A stretch of 64,000 bases of DNA from positions 806,001 to 870,000 of the forward strand of contig NZ_JAERRH010000003.1 in the NCBI RefSeq assembly GCF_016741855.1, written 5' to 3'. This stretch comes from Streptomyces musisoli. Its GTDB lineage: Bacteria > Actinomycetota > Actinomycetes > Streptomycetales > Streptomycetaceae. Shown in pieces: positions 16,111 to 24,633 of this stretch. A program made the translations under genes and the position numbers. The notes under the pieces are model-generated. The model was given only the letters and a program-made list of their open reading frames with translations, made no database searches and was not told the origin of the DNA. Each line of letters begins with the position of its first letter. Positions within the stretch are counted from its first letter, which is position 1.

Positions 16111-17644
16111 GCCTGCTCGCCGCCGGTGGGGCCGCCGGGCCGCGGCCCCGGCCGCCGGAACCGTCGCCCTGCGCCACCGCCCGGGCCCGGCCCGCCACCG
16201 CCGTCAGCGGGCGGGCGATGTCCTCCAGGGACCGGCGTTCGGCCCGTACCGCGAGGAACGCCGCGACCAGGCCGGCCGCGCACATCAGCGCCGCGCCGAC
16301 ACAGAAGGCGAGAACCGTGTCCCCGACCTTGCCGGTGCCCGTGAGATCGGCGAACAGCAGCGGCCCGCTGATACCGCCGGCCGCGGTCCCGAGGGCGTAG
16401 AAGAAGGCGATGGACATCGCCCTCGTCTCCATCGGGAAGATCTCCGACACCGTGAGATAGGCACTGGAAGCCCCCGCCGAAGCGAAGAACAGCACCGCGC
16501 ACCAGCAGGCGGTCAGCGTGCCCGCGGTCAGCGAGCCCCGGTCGAACAGCCACGCCGTGCCGAACAGCAGCAGACCCGAGAGCAGGTACGTCGAGGAGAT
16601 CATCACCCGGCGGCCGACCGTGTCGAACAGCTTCCCCAGCAGCAGCGGGCCGCAGAAGTTGCCGACCGCGATCACCGCGAAGTAGTAGCCGGTGTGGTCG
16701 GAGGGCACGTCGAAGAACTTGGTCAGGATCGCGCCGAAGCCGAAGGTGATGGCGTTGTACAGGAACGCCTGGCCGATGAAGAGGGAGAAGCCGAGAACGG
16801 CGCGCTTGCGGTACCGGCCGAAGACCGTACGGGCGATCTCCAGGAACGACACGCTCTTGCGCTGATGGATCTCCAGCTCACCCTGGGGCTCGGGAAGCCG
16901 CCCGCCCTTCTCCGACTCCACCCGGCGCTCGATGTCGGAGACGATCTCCTCCGCCTCCCGGTCCCGGCCGTGGATCAGCAGCCAGCGCGGGCTCTCCGGG
17001 ACGTGCCGCCGTACGAGGAGGATGACGAGCGCGAGGACCGCACCGAGAGCGAACGTCAGCCGCCAGCCGACGTTCGCGGCCAGCAGGTCCGTGTTCAGCG
17101 CGACGATCGACAGCAGCGAACCGCCGACCGCGCCCAGCCAGAAACTGCCGTTGATCATCAGATCGACCCGGCCGCGGTAGTCCGCCGGGATCAGCTCGTC
17201 GATCGCCGAGTTGATCGCCGCGTACTCGCCGCCGATGCCGAAGCCGGTCAGAAACCGGAACAGGAAGAACCACCAGGCTTCCCAGGACACGGCCGTCAGG
17301 GCCGTCGCGGCGAGGTACACCGCCAGGGTGATCATGAAGAGCCTCTTGCGGCCCCAGCGGTCCGTCAGCCGCCCCCAGAACAGGGCCCCCGAGCACGCAC
17401 CCGCCACATACAACGCGGCGGCCACGCCCGTGACCTGACCGGAGGAGATCGACAGGCCGCTGCCGGGCTCCGAGAGCCGGCTGGCGATGTTGCCGACGAC
17501 CGTGACCTCCAGGCCGTCCAGGATCCACACGGTGCCCAGGCCGATGACGATCGTCCAGTGCCAGCGCGACCAGGGCAGCCGGTCCAGCCGGGCGGGGATG
17601 TCGGTGGTGATGGTCCGGCCGCTCTCGGCCTCGGCTGTGCTCAT
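16106..17644 (-). CDS. MFS metabolite/sugar:proton symporter-like transporter
   Basis: 512 aa from the ATG at 17644 (GGAGG-rich site just upstream). Twelve hydrophobic segments are visible. WILDGLEVTVVG in TM1, GRLTDRWGRKRLFM after TM2, FRFLTGFGIGGEYAAINSAIDELIP at TM4-5 and PESPRWLLIHGRDREAEEI at the central loop are sugar-porter/metabolite-symporter signatures. A long central loop (about 225-275) is highly charged. The C-terminal tail is Ala/Pro/Gly-rich and ends in the neighbouring repeat. Substrate unknown. Confidence 0.88.
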   Translation of the reverse strand: MSTAEAESGRTITTDIPARLDRLPWSRWHWTIVIGLGTVWILDGLEVTVVGNIASRLSEPGSGLSISSGQVTGVAAALYVAGACSGALFWGRLTDRWGRKRLFMITLAVYLAATALTAVSWEAWWFFLFRFLTGFGIGGEYAAINSAIDELIPADYRGRVDLMINGSFWLGAVGGSLLSIVALNTDLLAANVGWRLTFALGAVLALVILLVRRHVPESPRWLLIHGRDREAEEIVSDIERRVESEKGGRLPEPQGELEIHQRKSVSFLEIARTVFGRYRKRAVLGFSLFIGQAFLYNAITFGFGAILTKFFDVPSDHTGYYFAVIAVGNFCGPLLLGKLFDTVGRRVMISSTYLLSGLLLFGTAWLFDRGSLTAGTLTACWCAVLFFASAGASSAYLTVSEIFPMETRAMSIAFFYALGTAAGGISGPLLFADLTGTGKVGDTVLAFCVGAALMCAAGLVAAFLAVRAERRSLEDIARPLTAVAGRARAVAQGDGSGGRGRGPAAPPAASRP

Positions 17645-17714
17645 GGGCACCCCTCCTCCTCCAAGGACGGATGTCCGGGTGCCCTGACCTCGTCGAAATA
17701 GGCCGGGCCCCCCT

Positions 17715-19058
17715 TCAGGCCCCCACTCCGCGCGAGACCGCGTAGATCAGCAGACCCGCCAGGGATCCCACCACCGTGCCGTTGATCCGGATGAACTGCA
17801 GGTCGCGGCCGATGTGCGCCTCGATCTTGCGGGTGGTGTGCTCGGCGTCCCAGCCCGCCACCGTGTCCGTGATCAGCAAGGTGATCTCCTTGCGGTACGT
17901 CGTCACCACGTGCACCGCCGCGCCCTCCACCCAGCTGTCGACCTTCTCCTGCACCTTCGGCTCGGTCGCCATCCGCGCACCCAGCGACAACAGCGCCGCC
18001 CGCACCCGCCGGCGCAACTGGCTGCGCTCGTCCTCCGCGGCCGCCACGATCATCGACCGTACGGCCGTCCACGCGGACGCGATCAGATCCTGCACCTCGC
18101 CCCGGCCCAGCACCTCACCCTTGAGCCGCTCCACCCGCACCCGCGTGTCCGTGTCGGACTGGAGGTCGGAGGCGAAATCGGTGAGGAAGCGGTCCAGCGC
18201 GCCACGCGCCGGATGCGAGGGCATGTCCCGCATCTCGGTGACGAACCGCAGCAGCTCCTTGTACACCCGCTCGCCGACCTTGCGGTCCACGAACCGCGGG
18301 GTCCACCCGGGCGCACCGCCCTCCACGGCCACCATCACATCGTCCCGGTGCAGCACCAGCCAGTCGTGCGCGCGGGCCACCACCAGGTCCACGGCCCGCC
18401 GGTGCCCACCGTCCGCGACGACCTTCTCCAGCATCTTGCCGATCCCCGGGGCGATCTCCTGGGTGTTCGCCCGCCGGGTGATCGCCTCACCGACGACCGC
18501 CTGCACATCCGAGTCCCGCAACACGGTCAGGGCCCCGCGCAGCGCGGTGGCCAGCTCCGCCGTCACCCGGTCCGCGTGCTCCGGCTCCGCCAGCCAGGCA
18601 CCGAGCCGGCTGCCGATGCCGACCGCCCGCAGCCGCTGCCGGACGACGTCCTCGGACAGGAAGTTCTCACCGACGAACTCGCCCAGCGAGATGCCCAGCT
18701 GGTCCTTCTTGGTGGGGATGATCGCGGTGTGCGGAATGGGCAGCCCCAGCGGATGCCGGAAGAGCGCGGTCACCGCGAACCAGTCGGCGAGCGCGCCGAC
18801 CATGCCGGCCTCGGCGGCCGCCGCCACGTAGTCCGCCCACTGCCCGGCACCGTCGTGCGCAGCGAACTTCGCCAGGACGTAGACCACCGCCACGAACAGC
18901 AGCAGGCCCGTCGCCGTGAGCTTCATGCGCCGCACCCCGCGCCGGCGCTCCTCGTCGGCCGGGGTGAACGCCGTCATGGTCCGGTACGACACGCTCCGCG
19001 CCGGTGTTCCCGTCTCGGTAGGTTCCATCAGCTCCACCCGTTCGGTGATCCCGCCCAC
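17715..19058 (-). CDS. DUF445 (YjiN-like) membrane-anchored protein
   Basis: 447 aa from GTG 19058, 6 nt after AGGAAGGG; the downstream ATG 19028 has a poorly spaced site. One or two N-terminal membrane helices (about 43-62 and 73-95, with GMVGALADWFAVTALFRHPLGLPIPHTAIIPTKKDQLG, the DUF445 signature) precede a long helical region. A final hydrophobic segment (GTVVGSLAGLLIYAVS) closes the protein. Function is not established for the family. It is divergent from the GDSL hydrolase and 70 nt upstream of nothing co-directional except the MFS gene. Confidence 0.88.
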   Translation of the reverse strand: MGGITERVELMEPTETGTPARSVSYRTMTAFTPADEERRRGVRRMKLTATGLLLFVAVVYVLAKFAAHDGAGQWADYVAAAAEAGMVGALADWFAVTALFRHPLGLPIPHTAIIPTKKDQLGISLGEFVGENFLSEDVVRQRLRAVGIGSRLGAWLAEPEHADRVTAELATALRGALTVLRDSDVQAVVGEAITRRANTQEIAPGIGKMLEKVVADGGHRRAVDLVVARAHDWLVLHRDDVMVAVEGGAPGWTPRFVDRKVGERVYKELLRFVTEMRDMPSHPARGALDRFLTDFASDLQSDTDTRVRVERLKGEVLGRGEVQDLIASAWTAVRSMIVAAAEDERSQLRRRVRAALLSLGARMATEPKVQEKVDSWVEGAAVHVVTTYRKEITLLITDTVAGWDAEHTTRKIEAHIGRDLQFIRINGTVVGSLAGLLIYAVSRGVGA

Positions 19059-19225
19059 AATTGTCCCTTCCTGACCGACTCCCGGAACAGAACAGGAGTT
19101 CCCGGTGTCTGTCTGAGGCGGGAGCAGTGGCAGGGGCCTGTCAGGTCTCCCCGGCCCGTGACGGATCACGGGCTCAGCAGGATCGGAGCCTTCAGCTCCC
19201 ATCTTCCGAGGAGAACAACACAAGC

Positions 19226-20587
19226 ATGGCCAAGCGTCATGTCGACGGTGCCGGGGTGTCCCCCGCGAAGCACCGTGCCGTCCTGAGCGCCCTCGTCGCG
19301 CTGGTCGTGGCCCTGTCCACCGCCATATACGTCACCGTCGCCGCCGACGACGGCACCCCCCGCACCACCCTCGCCGACGGCCGCCCGCACCACGGCGCCG
19401 CCGCCCCCGCCTCCACCGGCACCTGGGCCGGCGCCTGGGCCACCGCCCCCGTCGGCGGCGAACCCGGCACCGAAACGGCCGGCCTGGCGGGCCGCTCGGT
19501 CCGCAACGTCGTGCACACGAGCACCGGCGGCACGAGTGCCCGCGTCACGCTGTCCAACCTCTACGGCCGGTCACCCCTCACCCTCACCCACGCCTCCCTC
19601 GCCCTGGCCACGGGCGCCGGCACCGCGACCGCCGACGCGCAAACGATGCGCCGCCTCACCTTCAACGGCAGCACCAGCGTCGTCATACCCGCCGGCGGAC
19701 AGTCCGTCAGCGACGCGACACCCCTGGCCATCCCGCAGGGCACCGACGTCCTGGTCACCACCTACTCCCCCACCCCGTCGGGCCCGGTCACCTACCACCC
19801 GCACGCCCGGCAGGTGTCCTACCTCGCCACCGGCGACCACACCGAGGACACGACCGGCACCCCGTACACCGAACAGACCCCCTACTGGCGCTACCTCACC
19901 GCCCTCGACGTCCTCGGCGACGAGGCCGCCGGCACCGTCGTCGTCTTCGGCGACTCCATAACCGACGGCGTCACCTCCACCGTCGGCGCCAACCACCGCT
20001 GGCCCGACATCCTCTCCGGCCGGCTGCGCGGCGCCCTGGCGGACGGCGGGCAACCGCCCCGCTACAGCGTCGTCAACGAGGGCATCAGCGGCAACCAGGT
20101 CCTCGCCGGCGGGCTCGGCCGGCCCGCCGAGAACCAGAGCGGCCTCGGCCGCTTCGGCCGCGACGTCCTCGCCCGCACCAACGCCAAGGCCGTCGTCATC
20201 GACCTCGGCGTCAACGACATCCTGCGCAACCCGCGGGTCGCCGACCCCGACCGCATCGTCACCGGCCTGCGCACGCTGGTCCGCCAGGCGCACGCCCGCG
20301 GCCTCAAGGTCGTCGGCGCCACCCTGATGCCGTTCAAGGGCCACCGCGCCTACACCCCCGCCCGGGAGGCGGTACGCCGGCAGATCAACGAGGAGATCAG
20401 GGCAGGCGGCGTGTACGACGCGGTCGTCGACTTCGACAAGGCCCTCAGGGACCCCTACGACCCCCGCCGCCTGCGCTCCGAGTACGACTCCGGCGACCAT
20501 CTGCACCCCAGCGACCTGGGCTACCGCACCATGGCCGAGACCTTCGACCTCGACACCCTGAACGGCACGGGACAGACGGAGCTGTAG
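19226..20587 (+). CDS. Secreted SGNH/GDSL hydrolase
   Basis: 453 aa. A basic N terminus then a hydrophobic segment (about 19-41) act as signal peptide or anchor. A beta-rich N-terminal module precedes the SGNH domain: block I VFGDSITDG (Ser about 244), block II Gly in NEGISGNQ, block III GVNDI (about 328), block V DHLHPSDLGY (Asp/His about 424-427). Such enzymes are esterases/lipases acting outside the cell. A GAGGAG site lies 12 nt before the ATG. Substrate unknown. Confidence 0.9.
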   Translation: MAKRHVDGAGVSPAKHRAVLSALVALVVALSTAIYVTVAADDGTPRTTLADGRPHHGAAAPASTGTWAGAWATAPVGGEPGTETAGLAGRSVRNVVHTSTGGTSARVTLSNLYGRSPLTLTHASLALATGAGTATADAQTMRRLTFNGSTSVVIPAGGQSVSDATPLAIPQGTDVLVTTYSPTPSGPVTYHPHARQVSYLATGDHTEDTTGTPYTEQTPYWRYLTALDVLGDEAAGTVVVFGDSITDGVTSTVGANHRWPDILSGRLRGALADGGQPPRYSVVNEGISGNQVLAGGLGRPAENQSGLGRFGRDVLARTNAKAVVIDLGVNDILRNPRVADPDRIVTGLRTLVRQAHARGLKVVGATLMPFKGHRAYTPAREAVRRQINEEIRAGGVYDAVVDFDKALRDPYDPRRLRSEYDSGDHLHPSDLGYRTMAETFDLDTLNGTGQTEL

Positions 20588-20938
20588 CGGGACCTCGGGG
20601 GCGGACGGAGCGGCGACCGGGGGCTCAGGCAGGGCTCAGGCAGGCGGAGCGGCCGCCGAGGCTCGGGGCGGACGGCGGCGCGGCCGGGCGCGTTGGACGG
20701 ACGGGGGGCCTGCCAAGGGCACGGGGTCACAACCGCTGGTGGCTCGCGGCAGGCGGGGGCTCGAGCCGGCGACTCGGGGCAGGCGGAAAGCTCGGGCTGG
20801 TGGCTCGCGGCAGGCGGGGGCTCGGGCTGGTGGCTCGCGGCAGGCGGGGGGCATGGCCGGGGTCGGGCGGACGGGGGCGTGGGGTGGTGGCTCGGGGCAG
20901 GCGGGGGCTTGGGCTGGTGGCGAGGAATACTGGCGGAC
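20588..20938. repeat. 30-nt tandem array in the rdgB upstream gap
   Basis: CTCGGGCTGGTGGCTCGCGG + CAGGCGGGGG occurs twice exactly (20791-20820, 20821-20850), with degenerate copies on each side from about 20736 to 20920. The gap otherwise has no gene. The array is directly upstream of the rdgB start and may carry or displace its promoter. Confidence 0.85.
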
Positions 20939-21541
20939 ATGACCCGCTTGATCCTCGCCACCCGCAACGCCGGAAAGATCACCGAGCTGAGGGCGATCCT
21001 CGCCGAGGCCGGACTGCCGCACGAACTGATCGGCGCCGACGCCTTCCCCGAGATCCCCGACGTCAAGGAAACCGGCGTCACCTTCGCCGAGAACGCCCTC
21101 CTCAAGGCCCACGCCCTCGCCCAGGCCACCGGCCTTCCCGCCGTCGCCGACGACTCCGGCCTCTGCGTCGACGTGCTGAACGGCGCCCCCGGCATCTTCT
21201 CCGCCCGCTGGGCCGGCCGCCACGGCGACGACAAGGCCAACCTCGACCTGCTGCTCGCCCAGCTCTCCGACATCGCGGAGGAGCACCGGGGCGCCCACTT
21301 CGCCTGCGCGGCGGCGCTCGCCCTGCCGGACGGCACGGAACGGGTGGTGGAGGGCCGACTGCTCGGCACCCTGCGGCACGCCCCCGCGGGCACGAACGGC
21401 TTCGGCTACGACCCGGTCCTCCAGCCGGAGAACGAGACGCGGACGTGCGCGGAGCTGAGCCCCGAGGAGAAGAACGCGATCAGCCACCGGGGGAAGGCGT
21501 TCCGGGCACTGGTGCCGGTGGTACGGGAGCTGTTGGGCTGA
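20939..21541 (+). CDS. rdgB: RdgB/HAM1 non-canonical purine NTP pyrophosphatase
   Basis: 200 aa. LILATRNAGKITELRAIL is the substrate-binding start of the family; VAVADDSGLCVDVLNGAPGIFSARWAG-type sequence (about 69-95), TNGFGYDPVLQP and the final ISHRGKAF with the base-binding HR complete the signature. It hydrolyses dITP, dXTP and ITP to monophosphates, keeping deaminated purines out of DNA. In actinobacteria it usually sits immediately after rph; here about 12 kb separates them. A terminator hairpin follows. Confidence 0.95.
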   Translation: MTRLILATRNAGKITELRAILAEAGLPHELIGADAFPEIPDVKETGVTFAENALLKAHALAQATGLPAVADDSGLCVDVLNGAPGIFSARWAGRHGDDKANLDLLLAQLSDIAEEHRGAHFACAAALALPDGTERVVEGRLLGTLRHAPAGTNGFGYDPVLQPENETRTCAELSPEEKNAISHRGKAFRALVPVVRELLG

Positions 21542-21552
21542 ACCTCACAGAA

Positions 21553-21590
21553 AGCCCCCGCGCCTTTGAAAGCAAGGTGCGGGGGCTCTT
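21553..21590 (+). terminator. rdgB terminator
   Basis: AGCCCCCGC (21553-21561) pairs with GCGGGGGCT (21579-21587), followed by CTTTC; it lies 12 nt after the rdgB stop. Confidence 0.8.
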
Positions 21591-21597
21591 TCGCTTG

Positions 21598-21673
21598 TGG
21601 GCCCGGTGGGACTCGAACCCACGACACACCGGACCTAAACCGGCGCCCTCTTGGCCAGCTGGGGTACGGGCCC
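21598..21673 (-). tRNA. tRNA with UAG anticodon (Leu), class-I shape
   Basis: Minus strand, 75 nt plus discriminator A; no encoded CCA (CAA follows). Acceptor GGGCCCG/CGGGCCC is 7 bp. The anticodon stem GCCGG/CCGGT encloses loop TTTAGGT, giving anticodon UAG (reads CUA, Leu). T arm GTGGG-TTCGAGT-CCCAC is canonical. The region between anticodon and T stems is only GTGTC (5 nt), so the long variable arm expected of bacterial tRNA-Leu is missing; A73 does fit Leu. It begins 15 nt downstream of the HNH gene stop on the same strand. Confidence 0.88.
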
Positions 21674-21688
21674 TCAACCTCGCCTACT

Positions 21689-22357
21689 CTACTGGGCGCC
21701 GCGCACCACTCGTCGACCTCCTCGGCACCAGGTGCTGGTGATCGCGTGGCAGTTGGGGCAGAGCAGGCGCAGATTCTCCTGCCTGTTGTCGCGCCAGTCA
21801 CCGTTGACGTGATCGACTTCCAGCGTCATGGGCTTCCCCAGCCACTCCCCACCGACTCCGCAGCCGGCGCACTTCTCAGGCACCCCGATGGCATGAAGCG
21901 CTCGTCGGAGCAGCACGGTTTTCGTCCGGTTCTCGCCCTCGTGCTTGACCAGGATGTCCTCGGCCCGCTTGGCAGTCGTGCTCGGCCTGCCCCGCTGATG
22001 GGCCTGTCCCAAGAAGTGCGAGGTGTCGAGTCCGTCGTCTGCCACCCACTGGTGGAACAGCGTTCGGAGCTGACCGCTACAGGGTTTGCCAAGGATCCGG
22101 AGAGCACCCGCGATGGAGGTTGCGTCTTCGACTGCACGCCGCAGCACTTCAGGGTCCGGCTTGGGAGGCGGTCCACCAGTCCGCCTGCGTGGGAAATGTG
22201 AGACGTCGATACCGAAATACTCGAAGCGCTTGTAGAGGTGTCGGCGCAGGTTGCGATAGGGACGTACGCCTAAGAAGGCGATGACCTCGTCGATGTCTGC
22301 ACATTGCGCGGCTGCTTGGGCCAACCGTTCACGGGTGTACCGCACTCCGCTGTTCAT
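21689..22357 (-). CDS. HNH endonuclease-domain protein (downstream paralog)
   Basis: 222 aa starting MNSGVRYTRERLAQAAA. Two N-terminal modules each end in GIDVSHF / GLDTSHF (about 48 and 106), resembling small DNA-binding helical repeats. The C-terminal HNH domain has CAGCG, LEVDHVNGDWRDNRQENLRLLCPNCHA: H in DH, the Asn and the last His, plus two CxxC zinc pairs. The ATG overlaps the stop of the upstream paralog by four bases (ATGA), so translation is coupled. Role unknown; such proteins occur in phage, mobile and defence contexts. Confidence 0.85.
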   Translation of the reverse strand: MNSGVRYTRERLAQAAAQCADIDEVIAFLGVRPYRNLRRHLYKRFEYFGIDVSHFPRRRTGGPPPKPDPEVLRRAVEDATSIAGALRILGKPCSGQLRTLFHQWVADDGLDTSHFLGQAHQRGRPSTTAKRAEDILVKHEGENRTKTVLLRRALHAIGVPEKCAGCGVGGEWLGKPMTLEVDHVNGDWRDNRQENLRLLCPNCHAITSTWCRGGRRVVRGAQ

Positions 22358-23016
22358 TCGGCACCCGCCCGAGTCCGCCGCTTGCCCCGTCCTCGGTAGG
22401 TGTCCGTCGTCGAGTGGCAGTTGGGACAGAGGAACCGCAGGTTCTCGACGCGGTTGTTCCGCCAGTTGCCGTCGATGTGGTCCACCTCCAACGGCAGCGG
22501 TTCGCCGAGCCACACCGGCTCGATACCGCACCGGGCGCAGCGTTCTTCCACTCCCACCTCGCCCATGGCCCTTTTGAGTCGCTGCCGCGGGATGCGGGGA
22601 GCGTGCGCCGAGGTGTCCTCGACAAGGATCTCCCCGGCGGTTCGGCGCCGCCGGTTGTCCCTCATCCGCTCGGTTCGGACCACAGCCGTGAAGTGCGAGG
22701 TGTCGATTCCGTGCGCCTTGATCCGTCGGGCGATGTTGGTCTGGTGACCGCCCACGGGGTCGAGGCCCAGTCGGCGTACGACCTCGTTGACGCTCGCGGA
22801 TACCGCGACGACCGGCTCAAGAATCTCCCTGGTCCACTTCACCCCCTCCCGCTCGAAGTGCGACACGTCCACACCGAGCTTCTTCATCCGCTCGAGCACG
22901 TACCGCCGTGTCGGGCTCCTCGGGTCCACCCCCAGTCTCTCCAGCGCCTCCGACAGCGTTCGCGCTCCGTGTGCCGCCGTCTCCAGGCGTTCCTTCGTGT
23001 ACGCGCCGGCCCCCAT
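22354..23016 (-). CDS. HNH endonuclease-domain protein (upstream paralog)
   Basis: 220 aa, ATG after GGAGGGG. Same architecture as the downstream gene: modules ending LGVDVSHFERE and GIDTSHFTAV, then CARCGIEPVWLGEPLPLEVDHIDGNWRNN with RVENLRFLCPNCHS. The two proteins are clearly paralogs produced by tandem duplication, diverged to perhaps 40-50% in the HNH part by eye. The linker RMRDNRRRRTAGEILVEDTSAH is strongly basic and suits DNA contact. Stop codon overlaps the next start (22354-22357). Confidence 0.87.
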   Translation of the reverse strand: MGAGAYTKERLETAAHGARTLSEALERLGVDPRSPTRRYVLERMKKLGVDVSHFEREGVKWTREILEPVVAVSASVNEVVRRLGLDPVGGHQTNIARRIKAHGIDTSHFTAVVRTERMRDNRRRRTAGEILVEDTSAHAPRIPRQRLKRAMGEVGVEERCARCGIEPVWLGEPLPLEVDHIDGNWRNNRVENLRFLCPNCHSTTDTYRGRGKRRTRAGAE

Positions 23017-23101
23017 CGAGCCCCTCCGTTCCGGGCATGCGTTCGCGGCCCGTACGGAGTAACGAACCGTTTATCGGACAGTCACGGTCGGGGGTACGAG
23101 A

Positions 23102-23135
23102 ACGGCCCGCGCCGGGTCGTTCCGGTGCGGGCCGT
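23102..23135 (-). terminator. bcp terminator
   Basis: ACGGCCCGC (23102-23110) and GCGGGCCGT (23127-23135) form a perfect 9-bp stem just beyond the bcp stop codon. Confidence 0.65.
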
Positions 23136-23156
23136 CGGCAGTCGGTGCGGGGTGGG

Positions 23157-23624
23157 TCAGATGCCCAGGTCCTTGATGATCTTGGCCACGTGGCCCGTCG
23201 CGCGGACGTTGTACAGGGCGCGCTCGACCTTGCCCTCCTCGTCCACGATGATCGTGGAGCGGATGACGCCCATGTAGGTCTTGCCGTAGTTCTTCTTCTC
23301 GCCGTAGGCGGCGAAGGCCTCGGTGACCTTCTTGTCGGGGTCGGCGAGGAGGGTGACCTTGAGGGACTCCTTCTCGCGGAACTTCGCGAGCTTCTCCGGC
23401 GCGTCCGGCGAGATGCCGATGACGTCGTAGCCGGCGGAGGCCAGGACCTCCAGGTTGTCGGTGAAGTCGCAGGCCTGCTTGGTGCAGCCGGGGGTCAGGG
23501 CGGCCGGGTAGAAGTAGACGATGACCTTGCGGCCCTTGTGGTCCGCCAGGGACACCTGGTTGCCGTCGGCGTCGGGCAGGGTGAACGCGGGGGCAACGTC
23601 CCCGGGCTGGAGTCGCTCGCTCAT
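23157..23624 (-). CDS. bcp: Thiol peroxidase Bcp (peroxiredoxin)
   Basis: 155 aa. TPGCTKQACDF carries peroxidatic C47 and resolving C52, five residues apart as in BCP/PrxQ. PDFTLPDADG-type N terminus and YFYPAALTPGCT are family hallmarks; the late KTYMGVIRSTIIVDEEGK segment closes the thioredoxin fold. It reduces peroxides in the cytosol using thioredoxin. There is no ribosome site; TACGCT stands 6 nt before the ATG, so the message is likely leaderless. Confidence 0.95.
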   Translation of the reverse strand: MSERLQPGDVAPAFTLPDADGNQVSLADHKGRKVIVYFYPAALTPGCTKQACDFTDNLEVLASAGYDVIGISPDAPEKLAKFREKESLKVTLLADPDKKVTEAFAAYGEKKNYGKTYMGVIRSTIIVDEEGKVERALYNVRATGHVAKIIKDLGI

Positions 23625-23717
23625 CGGACTAGCGTAACCGGGGGGCCTTGCGGTGCGGCGCGGCGATGAGCTGACAGACTGTTCGGAACAGCATCAGCAG
23701 ACTTCGGAGGCCGTACG

Positions 23718-24047
23718 GTGGCGGACACGTCGGACACCAGAACCCCGGCGCAGATCGAGGCGGACATCAAGCGCCGCCGTGAAGTGCTGGCCGAGACGCT
23801 CGACGAGATCGGGGTGCGGGTGCATCCGAAGACCATCGTCGGGGATGCGAAGGCCAAGGTCGTCGCCAATGTCGATCACACGCTCGGGCGGGCTTATGTG
23901 CAGGTCAACCGGGTGGTGAGTGATGTCCGGGCGCGGTTTGTGGATGACGAGGGGGCGCCTCGGCTGGAGCGGATCGTGCCCGCCGCGCTCGTCGTCGTGG
24001 GGGTCGTGGGGCTGCTCGCCCTCGGGGCCCGGCGGCGCAGGGACTGA
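23718..24047 (+). CDS. DUF3618 protein
   Basis: 109 aa from GTG 23718, preceded by GGAGG. RTPAQIEADIKRRREVLAETLDEIGVRVHPKTIVGDAKAKV is the DUF3618 helix-rich signature; a single membrane helix (IVPAALVVVGVVGLLALGA) and an Arg-rich cytosolic end follow. It is divergent from bcp and 22 nt ahead of the GroES-like gene. Function unknown. Confidence 0.85.
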   Translation: MADTSDTRTPAQIEADIKRRREVLAETLDEIGVRVHPKTIVGDAKAKVVANVDHTLGRAYVQVNRVVSDVRARFVDDEGAPRLERIVPAALVVVGVVGLLALGARRRRD

Positions 24048-24069
24048 CCGGGACAGGTAGGTTCACAGC

Positions 24070-24429
24070 GTGAGCGCCAAGAGAAACGAGCACAGCACCC
24101 CCCACCACGACAAGCTGCCGATCCGGATGCTGCACGACCGGGTTCTCGTGCGGCAGGAGACCGGTGAGGGCGAACGGCGGTCGGGGGGCGGCATTCTGAT
24201 TCCCGCCACCGCGGCGGTCGGGCGGCGGCTGGCCTGGGCCGAGGTCGTCGCGGTCGGCCAGAACGTACGTACGGTGGAGCCGGGCGACCGTGTCCTGTAC
24301 GACCCGGAGGACCGGGCGGAGGTCGAGGTGCGGGGTGTGGCGTACGTGCTCATGCGCGAGCGTGATCTGCACGCCGTCGCCGCGGACCGGTTCGAGGGGT
24401 CGGAGGACTCCACGGGCCTGTACCTCTGA
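24070..24429 (+). CDS. GroES-like co-chaperonin fold protein
   Basis: 119 aa from GTG 24070. PIRMLHDRVLVRQ, SGGGILIPATAAV and EVVAVGQNVRTVEPGDRVLYD follow the Cpn10 fold, including the mobile-loop position (ETGEGERRSGGGILIP). No GroEL is adjacent, so this is a stand-alone Cpn10 paralog rather than the groESL operon member. TAGGTT 6 nt before the GTG and absence of a ribosome site suggest leaderless expression. Confidence 0.85.
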   Translation: MSAKRNEHSTPHHDKLPIRMLHDRVLVRQETGEGERRSGGGILIPATAAVGRRLAWAEVVAVGQNVRTVEPGDRVLYDPEDRAEVEVRGVAYVLMRERDLHAVAADRFEGSEDSTGLYL

Positions 24430-24468
24430 CGCGGGGCGGTCCGCGCGCAGCGTCGGCGTGGCGTCGTC

Positions 24469-24554
24469 GTAGCGATCGACGGTGTGGCGTAGGCGTGGCG
24501 ACCGACGGTGTGGCGTAGGCGTGGCGACCGACGGTGTGGCGTCGGCGTAGCGAC
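24469..24554. repeat. 26-nt tandem array downstream of GroES-like gene
   Basis: Three copies of GTGGCGACCGACGGTGTGGC + GTAGGC (first copy GTAGCGATCGAC...) at 24469-24494, 24495-24520 and 24521-24546, plus a partial fourth. Confidence 0.85.
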
Positions 24555-24569
24555 AGGCAGAGCGATGGC

Positions 24570-24605
24570 GAAGAGGGCCGGTGACGATGGTCACCGGCCC
24601 TCTTC
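24570..24605 (+). terminator. Perfect 16-bp hairpin terminator
   Basis: GAAGAGGGCCGGTGAC-gatg-GTCACCGGCCCTCTTC: sixteen paired bases and a 4-nt loop. It insulates the GroES-like gene from the guanidine-regulated exporter. Confidence 0.85.
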
Positions 24606-24633
24606 GGCGTGGCTTTGTTATGTTCGGAGGGAA

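Noticed and set aside
21598..21673. tRNA as attachment site of an integrated element
   Set aside because: No integrase, no direct repeat of the tRNA 3' end and no phage genes were found on either side.
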